A DNA stretch of 64,000 nucleotides from Methylobacter luteus IMV-B-3098. Lineage in GTDB: Bacteria; Pseudomonadota; Gammaproteobacteria; Methylococcales; Methylomonadaceae. Location of the stretch: positions 3,484,789 to 3,548,788 of the forward strand of contig NZ_KE386569.1 in NCBI RefSeq assembly GCF_000427625.1. Reading direction: 5' to 3'. The translations under genes were made by a program, and so were the position numbers. The notes below the pieces were generated by a model, which was not told where the DNA came from, made no database searches, and saw only the letters and a list, made by a program, of their open reading frames with translations. Positions 44,859-54,773 of this stretch are shown here, piece after piece (within the stretch, counting starts at the first letter, position 1; the number at the start of each line of letters is the position of its first letter).

Positions 44859-45647
44859 ATGATATTTTTCTTGTTGAGTGTGATATTAGGGATGGTTTCC
44901 GGAGTGCTGGCCGGTCTTTTCGGCATTGGAGGCGGAATGGTCATTGTGCCGGTTCTGGTTTTGCTATTTGTTATGCAAGGTATTCCTAATGATCTGATCA
45001 TGATTATGTCGGTGGCAACTTCGTTGGCGACGATAATCGTCACCTCGACAGCATCTGTGCTGGCACATCATCGTTTAGGCTCTGTAGTCTGGAGAAAAGT
45101 GCTCCGATTGGCGCCGGGTATTATGGTCGGATCGGCGCTCGGGGCTGTAGTAGCGGACCAAATAGACGCTGATGTATTGCGCTATATCTTTATCGTGTTT
45201 TTACTGTATGTCGGTGTGCAAATGGCTCTTCAGATAACACCGACACCCGGAGCGGTAAAGGAATCGAAAGTGCTGGATTTTAGCGTGGCGAACCTTATCG
45301 GCTTGATGTCGTCGATAGTAGGGATAGGCGGAGGGACGCTAACCGTGCCTTATCTGGTGCGTTGCCGGTATGCTATGCGTAATGCAGTGGCGATATCAAG
45401 CGCTTGTGGTTTGCCGATAGCTGTGGCGGGTACCATCAGTTATATTGCATTGGGCTGGGATCAAACGCAGCTGCCGGAATGGAGCTTGGGCTATATCTAT
45501 TTGCCTGCTTTTTTGGGCATCAGTCTGGGCAGCTTTCCTACGGCTCCGGTTGGCGCCAGGCTTGCTCACCAGCTGCCGGCACAGAAATTAAAACGCTATT
45601 TTTCGATTTTGATTTTTTTAATGGCGGCTAAATTGATTTGGTATTAG
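44859..45647 (+). CDS. TauE/SafE-family sulfite exporter-like membrane protein
   Basis: 262 residues, eight predicted membrane helices. GLFGIGGGMVIVPVLVLLF near the N-terminus and SSIVGIGGGTLTVPYLVRC in the second half are the paired repeats of the TauE/SafE (DUF81) family. These move sulfite, sulfoacetate or other small organic anions out of the cell. The substrate is not deducible. It is divergent from cca. Confidence 0.88.
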   Translation: MIFFLLSVILGMVSGVLAGLFGIGGGMVIVPVLVLLFVMQGIPNDLIMIMSVATSLATIIVTSTASVLAHHRLGSVVWRKVLRLAPGIMVGSALGAVVADQIDADVLRYIFIVFLLYVGVQMALQITPTPGAVKESKVLDFSVANLIGLMSSIVGIGGGTLTVPYLVRCRYAMRNAVAISSACGLPIAVAGTISYIALGWDQTQLPEWSLGYIYLPAFLGISLGSFPTAPVGARLAHQLPAQKLKRYFSILIFLMAAKLIWY

Positions 45648-45776
45648 TAGCTATAGCCGCAAGCACTGCCAAGCGTAAGCCAACTATGGATAGGCATTTC
45701 GGATTTTTGATTCAGAATGCTCTTAGGGTAGTAATCAAGTATGCTTGATTGATGCGTTTTTGTATGATTGCTTTAA

Positions 45777-45801
45777 CTCCTCTCCCAAGGCAGGAGAGGA
45801 G
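45777..45801. other. Inverted repeat between two convergent genes
   Basis: CTCCTCTCC pairs with GGAGAGGAG (9 bp, seven-base loop). It lies between the ends of the TauE-like and HbpS-like genes without a T tract on either strand; it might serve as a weak bidirectional transcription block. Confidence 0.4.
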
Positions 45802-45830
45802 CATAAAGGTAACTGCCTGAGCTATTGGAT

Positions 45831-46613
45831 TTATTTAGCTACGGCTTGAGTTGCTGGTAAAGTTGCAGCAATTGCCTTCTCTCCATGGCCACAGTCAGGA
45901 TGCTCAAAGCCTGCTGCACCAGCACCAGTGTCGCCGGTATAAATGATCTGGTCATTCTTAGCGGCATTCGGGCCTGCTGGCACAAAGTCCAGGTTGGCGG
46001 CATGACGCATACGCCAGGCGATATTATGGTCTGCGCATGATGAATCGCCGCTTACGCCAACGGCGCCTAAGAGCGCGCCGTTGGCATCATAAAGTGCCAA
46101 GCCGCCGCCAAATACATTAACGCCGCCAATTTTTTTGCCGACCATAGCATCATCAACTGTGCCGTAATCTACCGCATCGCCAGCATAGGCAATGCTTGTA
46201 TCCACAGGATTACTGTGCTGCAAGCCGAACAGGCTGCCGCCATCTTGAGTTGCCTGATGCAGATTTGCCGTGGACAAGGCAAATTGAGGCAAGCTAAAAC
46301 TGTTGGCTGTATTAGCTTTTTGTGCCGAAATGACGCGGCTGCCAGGCCATTGGGCTCCGCTATCGCCGCCAGATCGAGCTACTGCACAGACCACGCCGGC
46401 CCGGTTGACAACCGTTGCCCACATGTCGAAATCGAAACCACCGTTCTCCTGGTTTCTAGCATCTTTTAATAGCGTTTCTAATTGATTATGAATAAACGCC
46501 CTAGATGCAGCATCCGGGCAAATATCGACCGGCTCTGCCGCATTAGAGGTAATAGAAGTCAGTGCAAGTGTGCAGCCTAGCAGTAAGCTTTTAGATTGAG
46601 TTAATTTTTTCAT
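45831..46613 (-). CDS. Secreted GlcG/HbpS-family (DUF336) protein
   Basis: 260 residues with a Sec signal peptide (MKKLTQSKSLLLGCTLALTSITSNAA, cleavage after NAA). The mature part has ISAQKANTANSFSL, KKIGGVNVFGGGLALYDANGALLGAVGVSGDSSCADHNIAWRMRHAA, the hallmark of HbpS/GlcG-like proteins. Streptomyces HbpS binds haem and interacts with a sensor kinase in redox sensing; Gram-negative secreted members are common in methylotroph and denitrifier genomes with unknown roles. A good promoter lies 45 bp upstream. Confidence 0.85.
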   Translation of the reverse strand: MKKLTQSKSLLLGCTLALTSITSNAAEPVDICPDAASRAFIHNQLETLLKDARNQENGGFDFDMWATVVNRAGVVCAVARSGGDSGAQWPGSRVISAQKANTANSFSLPQFALSTANLHQATQDGGSLFGLQHSNPVDTSIAYAGDAVDYGTVDDAMVGKKIGGVNVFGGGLALYDANGALLGAVGVSGDSSCADHNIAWRMRHAANLDFVPAGPNAAKNDQIIYTGDTGAGAAGFEHPDCGHGEKAIAATLPATQAVAK

Positions 46614-46658
46614 AAATGTATCAGTAATTATTGTTAGTATTGCGGTGCAGGGACTTAA

Positions 46659-46687
46659 ATTACGGCACTTTTTTATTTTAGTGTCAA
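46659..46687 (-). promoter_or_regulatory. Promoter of the HbpS-like gene
   Basis: Minus strand: TTGACA (46687-46682), 17 bp, CGTAAT (46664-46659). A perfect -35 and a partly matching -10. Confidence 0.6.
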
Positions 46688-46999
46688 TAAATCAAGCGAT
46701 GCTAAAATAGCCTAACCACAGGAAGCAATCAATAGCTTAATTATAGAAAGAAACCCTATGATTTTCGGGTTATAAGCTATGCTCAGGGTAAATCGCTCTG
46801 TTCCATAAAGAACTCTGCTTAGCCATCTATTTTGATTGGTTCTTGTCCTGGTTTATATGCTGAAGCATTCCGTAATATAACCGAGATTCAGGGCGCTACA
46901 CCTTTGTGAGAATATGTCAAGAAATTAAATTATAATATGGCGATTATTTGCAGTTAGTGCTATAGTGTCGTGTTAAATTAAGGCTTTTAGGTGTGGTTT
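46688..46999. other. Divergent upstream region of guaB
   Basis: About 310 bp with no open frame of interest. A TATAAT hexamer at 46931-46936 could be a guaB -10, but no matching -35 is clear at the right spacing. Confidence 0.4.
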
Positions 47000-48466
47000 A
47001 TGCAAATTATTCAGGAAGCGCTCACGTTTGATGACGTTTTATTAGTGCCCGCGCACTCGACTGTGCTGCCACGAGATGTAGAAATGAAAACGCAATTGAC
47101 ACGTGACATTGCGCTGAATATTCCTCTGGTTGCAGCGGCTATGGATACCGTGACAGAGGCACGACTTGCGATTGCCATCGCTCAGGAAGGCGGCATAGGC
47201 ATCATTCATAAGAATATGACAGCCGAACAACAGGCACGGGAAGTTAGTAGCGTTAAAAAGTATGAGAGCGGAGTAATCAAAGATCCGATTACCGTTTCGC
47301 CAGATACCAGTATTCGGGACGTTATTAAGTTAACGCGGGCTAAAAATATTTCCGGCGTGCCGGTAGTCAATGGCGATGAACTGGTCGGTATTGTGACAAG
47401 TCGTGATTTACGTTTTGAAACGCGTTTTGATGAATCCGTCTCTAAAGTCATGACGCCTAAAGAGCGTTTGGTTACGGTTAGTGAAAATGCCGATCGTAAA
47501 GAAGCGATTGCGCTGTTGCATGAACATCGCATTGAAAAAGTACTGGTCGTGAATGATGCATTTCATTTGCGGGGTATGATTACCGTAAAAGATATTCAGA
47601 AAGCCAAGGATTATCCATTGGCCTGTAAGGATGAACATGAAAGGCTGCGAGTCGGCGCCGCGGTTGGCACCGGGCATGGCACGGAAGAGCGTGTGGCTGC
47701 GCTGGTGGCGGCTGGTGTCGACGTTATTGTTGTCGATACGGCGCATGGTCATTCGCAAGGTGTTTTAGACAGAATTCGTTGGGTTAAAAAGAATTATCCC
47801 GGCGTTCAGGTCATCGGCGGCAATATCGCTACCGCGGAAGCGGCGCGTGCATTGGTTGAAGCCGGTGCGGATGGCGTCAAGGTCGGCATTGGGCCGGGCT
47901 CTATTTGCACAACGCGCATTATTGCCGGCGTTGGTGTGCCGCAAATTACAGCGGTCAGTAATGTGGCTGATGCCTTGAAAGGTACCGGTGTGCCTTTAAT
48001 TGCTGATGGCGGTATCCGTTATTCCGGTGATGTCGCTAAAGCGCTGGCTGCAGGTGCGCATGCAGTGATGCTGGGCGGGCTCTTTGCCGGCACCGAAGAG
48101 GCGCCTGGTGAGATCGAGCTATTTCAGGGGCGTTCCTATAAATCCTATCGTGGTATGGGCTCTCTGGGCGCGATGTCGCAGCAGCAAGGATCGAGTGACC
48201 GCTATTTTCAGGAAGAAACCGAACTGGTCGAAAAACTGGTACCGGAAGGCATTGAAGGTCGGGTGCCGTATAAAGGTAGTATGCTCGCTGTTATTCACCA
48301 ACTATTGGGCGGCGTGCGTGCCAGCATGGGCTACACAGGCAGCCAAACTATCGCCATCATGCATGAAAGGGCGCAGTTTGTGCGTGTGACCAGTGCCGGC
48401 ATGAGAGAGAGTCATGTACATGATGTGACCATTACAAAAGAAGCGCCCAATTACCGCCTCGATTAA
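47000..48466 (+). CDS. guaB: Inosine-5'-monophosphate dehydrogenase GuaB
   Basis: 488 residues from ATG 47000; AGGTG is placed upstream. [16 protein letters not shown] opens the barrel, two CBS domains interrupt it (about residues 95-205), and [18 protein letters not shown] carries the catalytic Cys loop, then [24 protein letters not shown] [19 protein letters not shown] and a mobile flap. It converts IMP to XMP, the committed step to GMP. A terminator follows, then guaA. Confidence 0.97.
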   Translation: MQIIQEALTFDDVLLVPAHSTVLPRDVEMKTQLTRDIALNIPLVAAAMDTVTEARLAIAIAQEGGIGIIHKNMTAEQQAREVSSVKKYESGVIKDPITVSPDTSIRDVIKLTRAKNISGVPVVNGDELVGIVTSRDLRFETRFDESVSKVMTPKERLVTVSENADRKEAIALLHEHRIEKVLVVNDAFHLRGMITVKDIQKAKDYPLACKDEHERLRVGAAVGTGHGTEERVAALVAAGVDVIVVDTAHGHSQGVLDRIRWVKKNYPGVQVIGGNIATAEAARALVEAGADGVKVGIGPGSICTTRIIAGVGVPQITAVSNVADALKGTGVPLIADGGIRYSGDVAKALAAGAHAVMLGGLFAGTEEAPGEIELFQGRSYKSYRGMGSLGAMSQQQGSSDRYFQEETELVEKLVPEGIEGRVPYKGSMLAVIHQLLGGVRASMGYTGSQTIAIMHERAQFVRVTSAGMRESHVHDVTITKEAPNYRLD

Positions 48467-48493
48467 ACGTCGGCGAGATAAAGATACACTGTT

Positions 48494-48520
48494 GGGGCTC
48501 TCAGGAGCCCCTTGTTTTTT
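48494..48520 (+). terminator. Intrinsic terminator or attenuator between guaB and guaA
   Basis: GGGGCTC / GAGCCCC stem with a TCAG loop, followed by TTGTTTTTT. It lies 28 bp before the guaA start, so it either separates the two genes or sets their ratio by partial read-through. Confidence 0.8.
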
Positions 48521-48547
48521 AAACGAATATAACTATCGAGTTTTACT

Positions 48548-50137
48548 GTGAAGCAGCAACAGTCCGCGAATATTCATTCGCACAAAATCCTCATTTTAGA
48601 TTTCGGCTCGCAATATACCCAGTTAATCGCGCGGCGAATTCGCGAAATCGGCGTTTACTGTGAAATTTATTCCTGCGAATGCAGTGTGGAAGATGTTGAG
48701 CAATTTGCGCCAAACGGCATTATTTTATCGGGCGGTCCTGAGACAGTAACCAGCGGCGATACGCCGAGAGCGCCGCAGATCGTGTTTGATCTGGGTGTGC
48801 CTGTATTGGGCATTTGTTACGGCTTACAGACTATGACCGAGCAGTTGGGCGGCAAGGTTGAGTCTTCTGATCACAGAGAATTCGGTTATGCGCAAATCAG
48901 AGCGCGCGGCCATTCTAAATTGCTGACCGGCATAGAAGATCATCTTTCTGAGGAAGGATATGGATTACTGGATGTCTGGATGAGTCATGGCGACCGTGTT
49001 GTTGCCTTGCCTGACGGATTCGTGCTGATTGCCAGCTCGGATGGGGCGCCCATTGCTGGCATCGCCAATGAAGAAAAAGCGTTTTACGGCCTGCAGTTTC
49101 ATCCGGAAGTCACGCATACCAAGCAGGGCGGACGCATACTGTCCCGCTTTGTGTTGGATATCTGTGGCTGTGAGGCGTTATGGACGTCCAGCAATATCAT
49201 AGAAGACAGCATTCGGTCCGTGCGCGCAACAGTCGGTAGTGATCGGGTCATTTTGGGGTTGTCCGGCGGAGTTGATTCATCGGTAGTGGCGGCGTTGCTG
49301 CATAAGGCCATAGGCGATCAGTTGACCTGTGTTTTTGTCGATACCGGCCTGTTGCGTTTACATGAAGGTGATCAGGTCATGGCGACTTTTGCCGAGCATA
49401 TGGGGGTTAAAGTCATCAGAGTCAATGCAGAACAGCGATATCTGGACGCGTTGAACGGCGTTTGCGATCCTGAACAGAAACGCAAGATTATCGGCAATTT
49501 GTTCGTTGAAATCTTTGATGAAGAAGCGGCGAAATTAACCGACGCGAAATGGTTGGCACAGGGCACGATCTACCCCGATGTGATCGAGTCTGCGGGATCG
49601 AAAAGCGGCAAGGCGCACCTGATCAAGTCCCACCACAACGTCGGCGGACTGCCCGAGGATATGACCTTGAAGCTGGTCGAGCCTTTAAGGGAGTTGTTTA
49701 AGGATGAAGTGAGAAAGCTGGGGCTGGAGTTGGGACTGCCTTCGGAAATGGTGTTCCGTCATCCGTTTCCAGGGCCCGGTTTAGGCGTCAGAATTTTGGG
49801 TGAAGTTAAAAAACAGTATGCGGATTTGTTGCGTCAGGCTGATGCCATTTTCATCGAAGAGTTGTACCGGCATGATCTTTATGACAAAGTCAGCCAGGCT
49901 TTTGCCGTGTTCCTGCCGGTCAAATCCGTCGGCGTCATGGGCGATGGCCGCCGCTATGATTACGTCATTGCCTTGCGAGCTGTCGAAACGATTGATTTTA
50001 TGACAGCGCGCTGGGCGCATTTGCCTTACGAGTTTCTTGATCTGGTTTCACGTCGCATTATTAACGAAGTGCCAGGGATTTCGCGAGTGGCTTATGATAT
50101 ATCCGGCAAGCCGCCTGCAACTATTGAATGGGAATAA
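48548..50137 (+). CDS. guaA: GMP synthase (glutamine-hydrolysing) GuaA
   Basis: 529 residues from GTG 48548. N-terminal class I amidotransferase ([11 protein letters not shown] with the Cys; [10 protein letters not shown] with His and Glu), PP-loop ATP pyrophosphatase ([16 protein letters not shown]), and the C-terminal dimerisation domain ending PPATIEWE. It aminates XMP to GMP. No upstream ATG fits; the N-terminus after GTG aligns in length with E. coli GuaA. It overlaps tadA by 10 bp. Confidence 0.97.
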   Translation: MKQQQSANIHSHKILILDFGSQYTQLIARRIREIGVYCEIYSCECSVEDVEQFAPNGIILSGGPETVTSGDTPRAPQIVFDLGVPVLGICYGLQTMTEQLGGKVESSDHREFGYAQIRARGHSKLLTGIEDHLSEEGYGLLDVWMSHGDRVVALPDGFVLIASSDGAPIAGIANEEKAFYGLQFHPEVTHTKQGGRILSRFVLDICGCEALWTSSNIIEDSIRSVRATVGSDRVILGLSGGVDSSVVAALLHKAIGDQLTCVFVDTGLLRLHEGDQVMATFAEHMGVKVIRVNAEQRYLDALNGVCDPEQKRKIIGNLFVEIFDEEAAKLTDAKWLAQGTIYPDVIESAGSKSGKAHLIKSHHNVGGLPEDMTLKLVEPLRELFKDEVRKLGLELGLPSEMVFRHPFPGPGLGVRILGEVKKQYADLLRQADAIFIEELYRHDLYDKVSQAFAVFLPVKSVGVMGDGRRYDYVIALRAVETIDFMTARWAHLPYEFLDLVSRRIINEVPGISRVAYDISGKPPATIEWE

Positions 50138-50589
50138 CGCAAGCATCGGATGAGGCGTGGATGCGCTATGCCATCAGGCTGGCGCAACGTGCTGAGCAAC
50201 GAGGGGAAGTTCCGATCGGCGCTATCATTGTTAAGAATGATCAATGTATTGCCGAGGGCTGGAACACGCCGATAGCCACCCATGATCCAACTGCTCATGC
50301 CGAGATCATGGCTATACGTAAGGCAGGTGTTGCGCTGCAAAATTATCGGCTTTGTGATGCTACGTTATATGTCACGTTGGAGCCTTGTGTGATGTGTATG
50401 GGGGCGATCAGTCATGCGCGCATTAAGCGGCTGGTTTTCGGCGCATTCGATCCCAAGCGCGGCGCTGTCTGCAATGCTTTATCTCTGACCGACGCGAGCT
50501 TTTTAAATCATTGGGTCAATTGGACCGGCGGAACGTTGGAAGAGGAATGCAGGGAATTGTTAAAGGATTTTTTTCGCGCCAGGCGCTGA
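50128..50589 (+). CDS. tadA: tRNA-specific adenosine deaminase TadA
   Basis: 153 residues. The zinc site is AHAEIMAI (His and catalytic Glu) and PCVMCMGAI (two Cys). It deaminates A34 to inosine in tRNA-Arg(ACG). The ATG lies inside the guaA end (ATGGGAATAA), so the genes are co-translated, a common gammaproteobacterial arrangement near guaA. Confidence 0.95.
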   Translation: MGITQASDEAWMRYAIRLAQRAEQRGEVPIGAIIVKNDQCIAEGWNTPIATHDPTAHAEIMAIRKAGVALQNYRLCDATLYVTLEPCVMCMGAISHARIKRLVFGAFDPKRGAVCNALSLTDASFLNHWVNWTGGTLEEECRELLKDFFRARR

Positions 50590-50906
50590 GGTTCATCCTC
50601 CTCTCTGGCTTAGGTAGCCAATAGGTGTTTCACAATGCCACGGCAAACCAAGGGCGATCCGTTTTCTGAATCTTACCTGATATTATCAGTATTTTGATTG
50701 AAAAATAACATGCGTTACCACCAGGGGGGGCGTATGGCGTTGCGTGATACCACAACCTTTGACTGCGTTGTGGTATTTACCAACTATTAACTTTGCGCGT
50801 TATTTGAAGCAAGGCTCAGGCATTTCATTAAATGCGCTGCTAACAAATACATTGAAAAGATTTTGCTCGAACACCGCCACTTTCGTCCAGAATCAGGAGA
50901 TGCGCG
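50590..50906. other. Convergent gap between tadA and pgi
   Basis: 317 bp. The notable item is a 10-bp perfect inverted repeat ATACCACAAC / GTTGTGGTAT (50747-50776, ten-base loop) with no adjoining T tract. A 62-codon plus-strand frame (50744-50932) crosses it but runs into the pgi 3' end and shows no family features. Confidence 0.5.
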
Positions 50907-52538
50907 TTATCGAAATTGCTTGTAAGTGTTGATCAGCGCATTAGTAGAGCAATCATGACTTTTGATGATTTCATCATTCTGAAGCTCGGGAAGTATGGCT
51001 TTGGCCAATATTTTTCCTAGCTCCACGCCCATCTGGTCAAAAGAATTGATGTTCCAGATCACGCCTTGAACAAAAATTTTGTGTTCATACAATGCAATCA
51101 ATGAGCCCAATGTTTTGGGCGTCAGTTTCTTGAACAGAAACGCATTGGACGGTTTATTGCCCTCGAATACTTTCGAGGCGACCAGTACCGGATCAGCCTG
51201 TTCGGAAGGCGTCAGCTCCCGCTTAACTTCTTCGGCGTTTTTGCCTTTCATCAAGGCTTCAGGTTGCGCCAGGAAGTTTGAGATCAAAATGTCATGATGT
51301 TCGGGCAAGTGGTAGTGACTTTGTGCAGGCGCCAGAAAGTCACAAGGAATAAGTTTAGTACCCTGGTGTATCAGCTGGTAAAAAGCATGTTGACCATTGG
51401 TACCGGGTTGGCCCCAAATAATCTGGCCGGTACTGTAGTCAACTTTTTCGCCGTTCATATCGATGCTTTTGCCGTTACTTTCCATGTCGCCTTGCTGAAA
51501 GTAATCGGCCAAATAACGTAGGGATTGATCGTAGGGCAAAATAGCATGTGATTCGGCATTGAAAAAATTGTTATACCAGATGCCCAGCAAACCCATAATG
51601 ACAGGGATATTTTTTTCAAAAGGCGTGCTGCGGAAGTGCTCGTCAACTTCATGCGCGCCTTGTAATAATTGCTCAAAGTTGTCCATGCCGACATACAGGG
51701 CAATGGATAGGCCTATGCTTGACCAAAGTGAATAGCGACCGCCAACCCAGTCCCAGAACTCAAACATATTGTTGGCATCTATTCCGAATTCGGCAATCTT
51801 GTCGACATCGGTTGAAATGGCGACAAAGTGCTTGGCAACCGCTTTTTGATCTTTCGCGCTATCCAGAAACCAGTTCCTTGCGGATTTTGCATTAGTCATG
51901 GTTTCATGGGTATTAAATTTCTTGGATGCAATAAGAAATAATGTTGTTTCAGGGGACAGACCTTTTAATGTTTCTATAAGATCGGCCTGGTCCACGTTGG
52001 AAACAAAGTGGACTTTTAATGTATCTTTGGCATAAGGCGTTAAAGCCGTCGAAGCCATTTTAGGGCCTAGATCAGATCCTCCGATACCAATGTTGACGAT
52101 GTCGGTAATGGCTTTACCGGTATAGCCCTTCCATGTGCCTGAGCGAACGCTATCGCAGAAGGTGCGCATTTTAGCAAGCACCTTGTTGATCTGCGGCATG
52201 ACGTCTTGCCCGTCCACATAAACCGGTTTATTGCTTCGGTTGCGCAAAGCGGTATGCAGAACGGCTCTATGTTCTGTGTTATTAATAGTCGCCCCGGAGA
52301 ACATCGCCTGAATTTTTGATTCGAGCCCAGCGTATCTGGCAAGATCTATAAGTAGCGGCAGTGTTTGCTCAGTTATCCTGTTCTTGGAGTAGTCGAAAAG
52401 AATATCGTTAAAAGAAAGAGAGAACTTATTGAAACGATGACTGTCACCTTCAAAGCTGTCGCGCAGTGAATGCTTGTGTATTTGATGATAATGGTTTTGT
52501 AAGGCTTTCCAAGCTTCTGATGTGGTCAGAGATGACAT
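50907..52538 (-). CDS. pgi: Glucose-6-phosphate isomerase Pgi
   Basis: 543 residues from ATG 52538 ([19 protein letters not shown]), with GGAA upstream; a frame extension to 52652 is non-homologous. [19 protein letters not shown], the signature [20 protein letters not shown] and the late [18 protein letters not shown] are intact. It interconverts glucose-6-P and fructose-6-P; in ribulose monophosphate methylotrophs it also supports the cyclic oxidation of formaldehyde. Confidence 0.97.
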   Translation of the reverse strand: MSSLTTSEAWKALQNHYHQIHKHSLRDSFEGDSHRFNKFSLSFNDILFDYSKNRITEQTLPLLIDLARYAGLESKIQAMFSGATINNTEHRAVLHTALRNRSNKPVYVDGQDVMPQINKVLAKMRTFCDSVRSGTWKGYTGKAITDIVNIGIGGSDLGPKMASTALTPYAKDTLKVHFVSNVDQADLIETLKGLSPETTLFLIASKKFNTHETMTNAKSARNWFLDSAKDQKAVAKHFVAISTDVDKIAEFGIDANNMFEFWDWVGGRYSLWSSIGLSIALYVGMDNFEQLLQGAHEVDEHFRSTPFEKNIPVIMGLLGIWYNNFFNAESHAILPYDQSLRYLADYFQQGDMESNGKSIDMNGEKVDYSTGQIIWGQPGTNGQHAFYQLIHQGTKLIPCDFLAPAQSHYHLPEHHDILISNFLAQPEALMKGKNAEEVKRELTPSEQADPVLVASKVFEGNKPSNAFLFKKLTPKTLGSLIALYEHKIFVQGVIWNINSFDQMGVELGKILAKAILPELQNDEIIKSHDCSTNALINTYKQFR

Positions 52539-52822
52539 TGTGCTGAGTTCCGGCTGAATAAAATTAGTATAAAATCTACGAAAAGGGCCCAATGATGGCA
52601 ATAGAGCTATAAGGGCATTATCATTTGGTAACATTATACTTTTATAGGTCACGACTTTCCATCAATTCCTTTATTTGTCTGGGGCGATATGCTAGAGTTG
52701 CAAGTTGCTATGAGCCAAGATATAGAGCAAATACAGTTTTTATGAGCTCAAGCTATGTAAATAGGGTGGTTACATTTTTCCTAATAATAATAATTATTTA
52801 TTTAGCAAAACTGGAAGGTAGT
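52539..52822. other. Divergent promoter region between pgi and the copper-type locus
   Basis: 284 bp, AT-rich near the right end with AATAATAATAATTATTTATTT just before the ribosome site. An in-frame upstream extension of the next gene exists but adds no signal peptide-like or conserved sequence. Confidence 0.4.
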
Positions 52823-53416
52823 ATGAATAGAGCACAATTGTTAAGAAGGGTTGTCCTGGGATTTCTGGGATTGTTTTTTTCTGCTTCGCTATGGGCACAC
52901 GGCGGTGCGGCCGGTACCGATACCGACCAATGTAAATTTGAATTGGAACCGGATCATTGGATCCATTATACCGCTTATCAGCCTAAAGCATTTCCGGCTG
53001 AAGATTTTTGCGGCAATATTCCAAGTACCGATACATTGACTCAACTTGTATTCGATTATCAGGACGTCAGATACAGAAATATGGCGGTTGAGTTTGAAGT
53101 GACAAAAGAACCTGAAGGCACTCGGGTGTTTTTTCAAGAAGCTAAAAAACATAAATCCGGTACCGTGGTTTTGGCTCTGCCTAGTGGCGTGCCGGAAGTG
53201 GGCAAATATCTGATTCATATTACCTTGGTTCCAGATCAAGGCGACAGGTTGGATGCTCACATGAGCTTTATGGCTGGCAAAGGCCAGCAAGTAAGTAGCG
53301 GTAACATGCTTTTATATGCGTTCTTTGTATTTGCAGGCTTATATGTGCTGTATTTGTCCAATGCAGGCTTCAAGCGTTTGATCGATGGAATGATAGCCAA
53401 GATTAAAAACGTCTGA
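52823..53416 (+). CDS. Periplasmic membrane-anchored protein with N-terminal His (AmoD/PmoD-like, uncertain)
   Basis: 197 residues from ATG 52823, GGAAGG upstream. Signal peptide to about residue 23 (GLFFSASLWA), so the mature protein would begin HGGAAGTDTDQC. Then FELEPDHWIHYTAYQPKAFPAEDFCGNIPSTD, a beta-rich domain, and a C-terminal helix (MLLYAFFVFAGLYVLYLS) with a short basic tail. The HGG opening, a paired Cys, and Y-x-P...E-x-FC-x-x-IP recall AmoD/AmoE (orf4/5) of ammonia oxidisers and related proteins in methanotrophs. A mature N-terminal His is typical of copper histidine-brace proteins. The similarity is remembered, not computed. Confidence 0.65.
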   Translation: MNRAQLLRRVVLGFLGLFFSASLWAHGGAAGTDTDQCKFELEPDHWIHYTAYQPKAFPAEDFCGNIPSTDTLTQLVFDYQDVRYRNMAVEFEVTKEPEGTRVFFQEAKKHKSGTVVLALPSGVPEVGKYLIHITLVPDQGDRLDAHMSFMAGKGQQVSSGNMLLYAFFVFAGLYVLYLSNAGFKRLIDGMIAKIKNV

Positions 53417-53805
53417 TCAATGACTGATAGCCACGATTAAAAGTTAATCGTAAAAAGCCAGATCTTAAAGTAGAGGAACTTCCTTAGTATCTTAGGGTCT
53501 CATTATGATGTTAATGCTATTTATGGCGTGGCTATCAGAATTTGCCCATGACAGGATCAACAAAATTAATATGCAGATAAAAACTTTTGAATGCAAAATG
53601 CCAGTTTGGCAAAATTTTGATCTGTCGCCTGGTCTAGGTGAAGTAGATGCAGCAGTTTATGTCGAACTGGAGCCAAGGCTGTCATAAAAAACAGTATCCA
53701 GGAATTTTTGGCAAGGGACATGCGTTCAGAATTTTTTCTGATCAGTTTTTATAATTCTTTGTAAAAACGTTTTGTTGATTTTTCTAATAAATGAGGAAAC
53801 TTAGA
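53417..53805. other. Gap between the two copper-type genes
   Basis: Contains an 8-bp inverted repeat (ACGATTAA / TTAATCGT, 53433-53451) without T tract. A 60-codon frame at 53505-53687 (MMLMLFMAWLSEFAHDRINK...) has no ribosome site or recognisable feature; it could be chance or a tiny protein. The Shine-Dalgarno GAGGA for the next gene is at 53793-53797. Confidence 0.45.
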
Positions 53806-54708
53806 ATGGTGAAGTTGTTATCAGTGGCGATAATAAGCTTTCTTTTTTCCGTACCCGTCATGGCGGCAGAAGAGTATGAAGAGCATAATTCGCTCATGAA
53901 TCATGGCGATGGCCACTTGATGGATATGGGGGGTGGCATGGTAATGGGGCAGAATGCCGATACACTGCCAGGCGGTTGTGAAGAAATATCTGAAACCAAG
54001 GAAATTACTGTCCACGCCGGCCATAAATTCGCTGAAAAATTTCCTGGCAGGATGTTCGCATTTGATACTCAGGAATTTAATTTCAAACCCTGCACCAAGT
54101 TGACGGTGCATTTTATTAATGACGATAATATCCGCCACCAATGGATGATGCATGGGTTGCCTAAATATTTGTATAATAAAGGCATGTTCCATCTGGAAGT
54201 AACAGGTCCTGCAAAGATTTCCGGTACATTAATTCTTCCTCCCGGCGATAAAACCTATCTGGTGCATTGCGATATTGCCCAACATATGGAAAAAGGCATG
54301 AAAGCCCAGCTGAAGGTTGGTAAAGGTGACGGGGATCTGCCGAGTATTCCAGGCGTGACAGATTATGTCATTCAGGACGATTATTCAGACATTCAGCCGA
54401 TAACAGCCGCGGCTGTTGCTGGCAATGTAAGTGCTCAGGCCCCAGTTGTTGCCACAAAAAGTGCGCCTGCAGCCGCACAAAAACAAAAAGACGAATCGAT
54501 GATTTCAGGAATGACTGTGATCGGTTTGGCGATCGGCTTGCTTCTGGCGCCATTTTTAGCGCGCAAATTTAAAGGCATGAGCGCATCGGAAATAGTGGCT
54601 TATGTTTTTGATTTATTGAGATCGGCTGTTGAGCTGATTGTAAAACTGCTGTCCGATTTGGTTAAGCTGGCCATTTCCAGTAAGAACAAGACATTGCCCG
54701 GAAACTAA
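53806..54708 (+). CDS. Membrane-anchored cupredoxin-domain protein
   Basis: 300 residues from ATG 53806, chosen because GAGGA is eight bases upstream; ATG 53791 lacks a ribosome site. Signal peptide (ISFLFSVPVMA). A His/Met-rich leader (HNSLMNHGDGHLMDMGGGMVMG), then a cupredoxin fold with NIRHQWMMHGLP and YLVHCDIAQHMEKGM: the His, then Cys-x4-His-x4-Met, are complete type 1 copper ligands. An Ala/Lys-rich linker, one membrane helix (MTVIGLAIGLLLAPFLA) and an amphipathic C-terminus follow. Probably an electron carrier or copper chaperone at the outer face of the inner membrane. Confidence 0.85.
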   Translation: MVKLLSVAIISFLFSVPVMAAEEYEEHNSLMNHGDGHLMDMGGGMVMGQNADTLPGGCEEISETKEITVHAGHKFAEKFPGRMFAFDTQEFNFKPCTKLTVHFINDDNIRHQWMMHGLPKYLYNKGMFHLEVTGPAKISGTLILPPGDKTYLVHCDIAQHMEKGMKAQLKVGKGDGDLPSIPGVTDYVIQDDYSDIQPITAAAVAGNVSAQAPVVATKSAPAAAQKQKDESMISGMTVIGLAIGLLLAPFLARKFKGMSASEIVAYVFDLLRSAVELIVKLLSDLVKLAISSKNKTLPGN

Positions 54709-54721
54709 ATTCTGGCAATAT

Positions 54722-54761
54722 AAAAACCCCTGTGCTCTTTTGGCTACAGGGGTTTTTTTTT
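54722..54761 (+). terminator. Intrinsic terminator after the cupredoxin gene
   Basis: AAAAACCCCTGT pairs with ACAGGGGTTTTT around a 16-base loop, running into nine T in all. It may split the copper pair from the following membrane genes. Confidence 0.8.
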
Positions 54762-54773
54762 GGGAGAAAGTAA

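Noticed and set aside
50744..50932. 62-codon frame after tadA
   Set aside because: It runs into the antisense of pgi and spans an inverted repeat; no sign of coding.
52625..52822. Extended N-terminus for the AmoD/PmoD-like protein
   Set aside because: The ATG at 52823 has a good ribosome site and begins a regular signal peptide; the extension would bury it.
53505..53687. 60-codon frame between the two copper-type genes
   Set aside because: No ribosome site, no recognisable domain, and its length is within chance expectation for an AT-rich gap.
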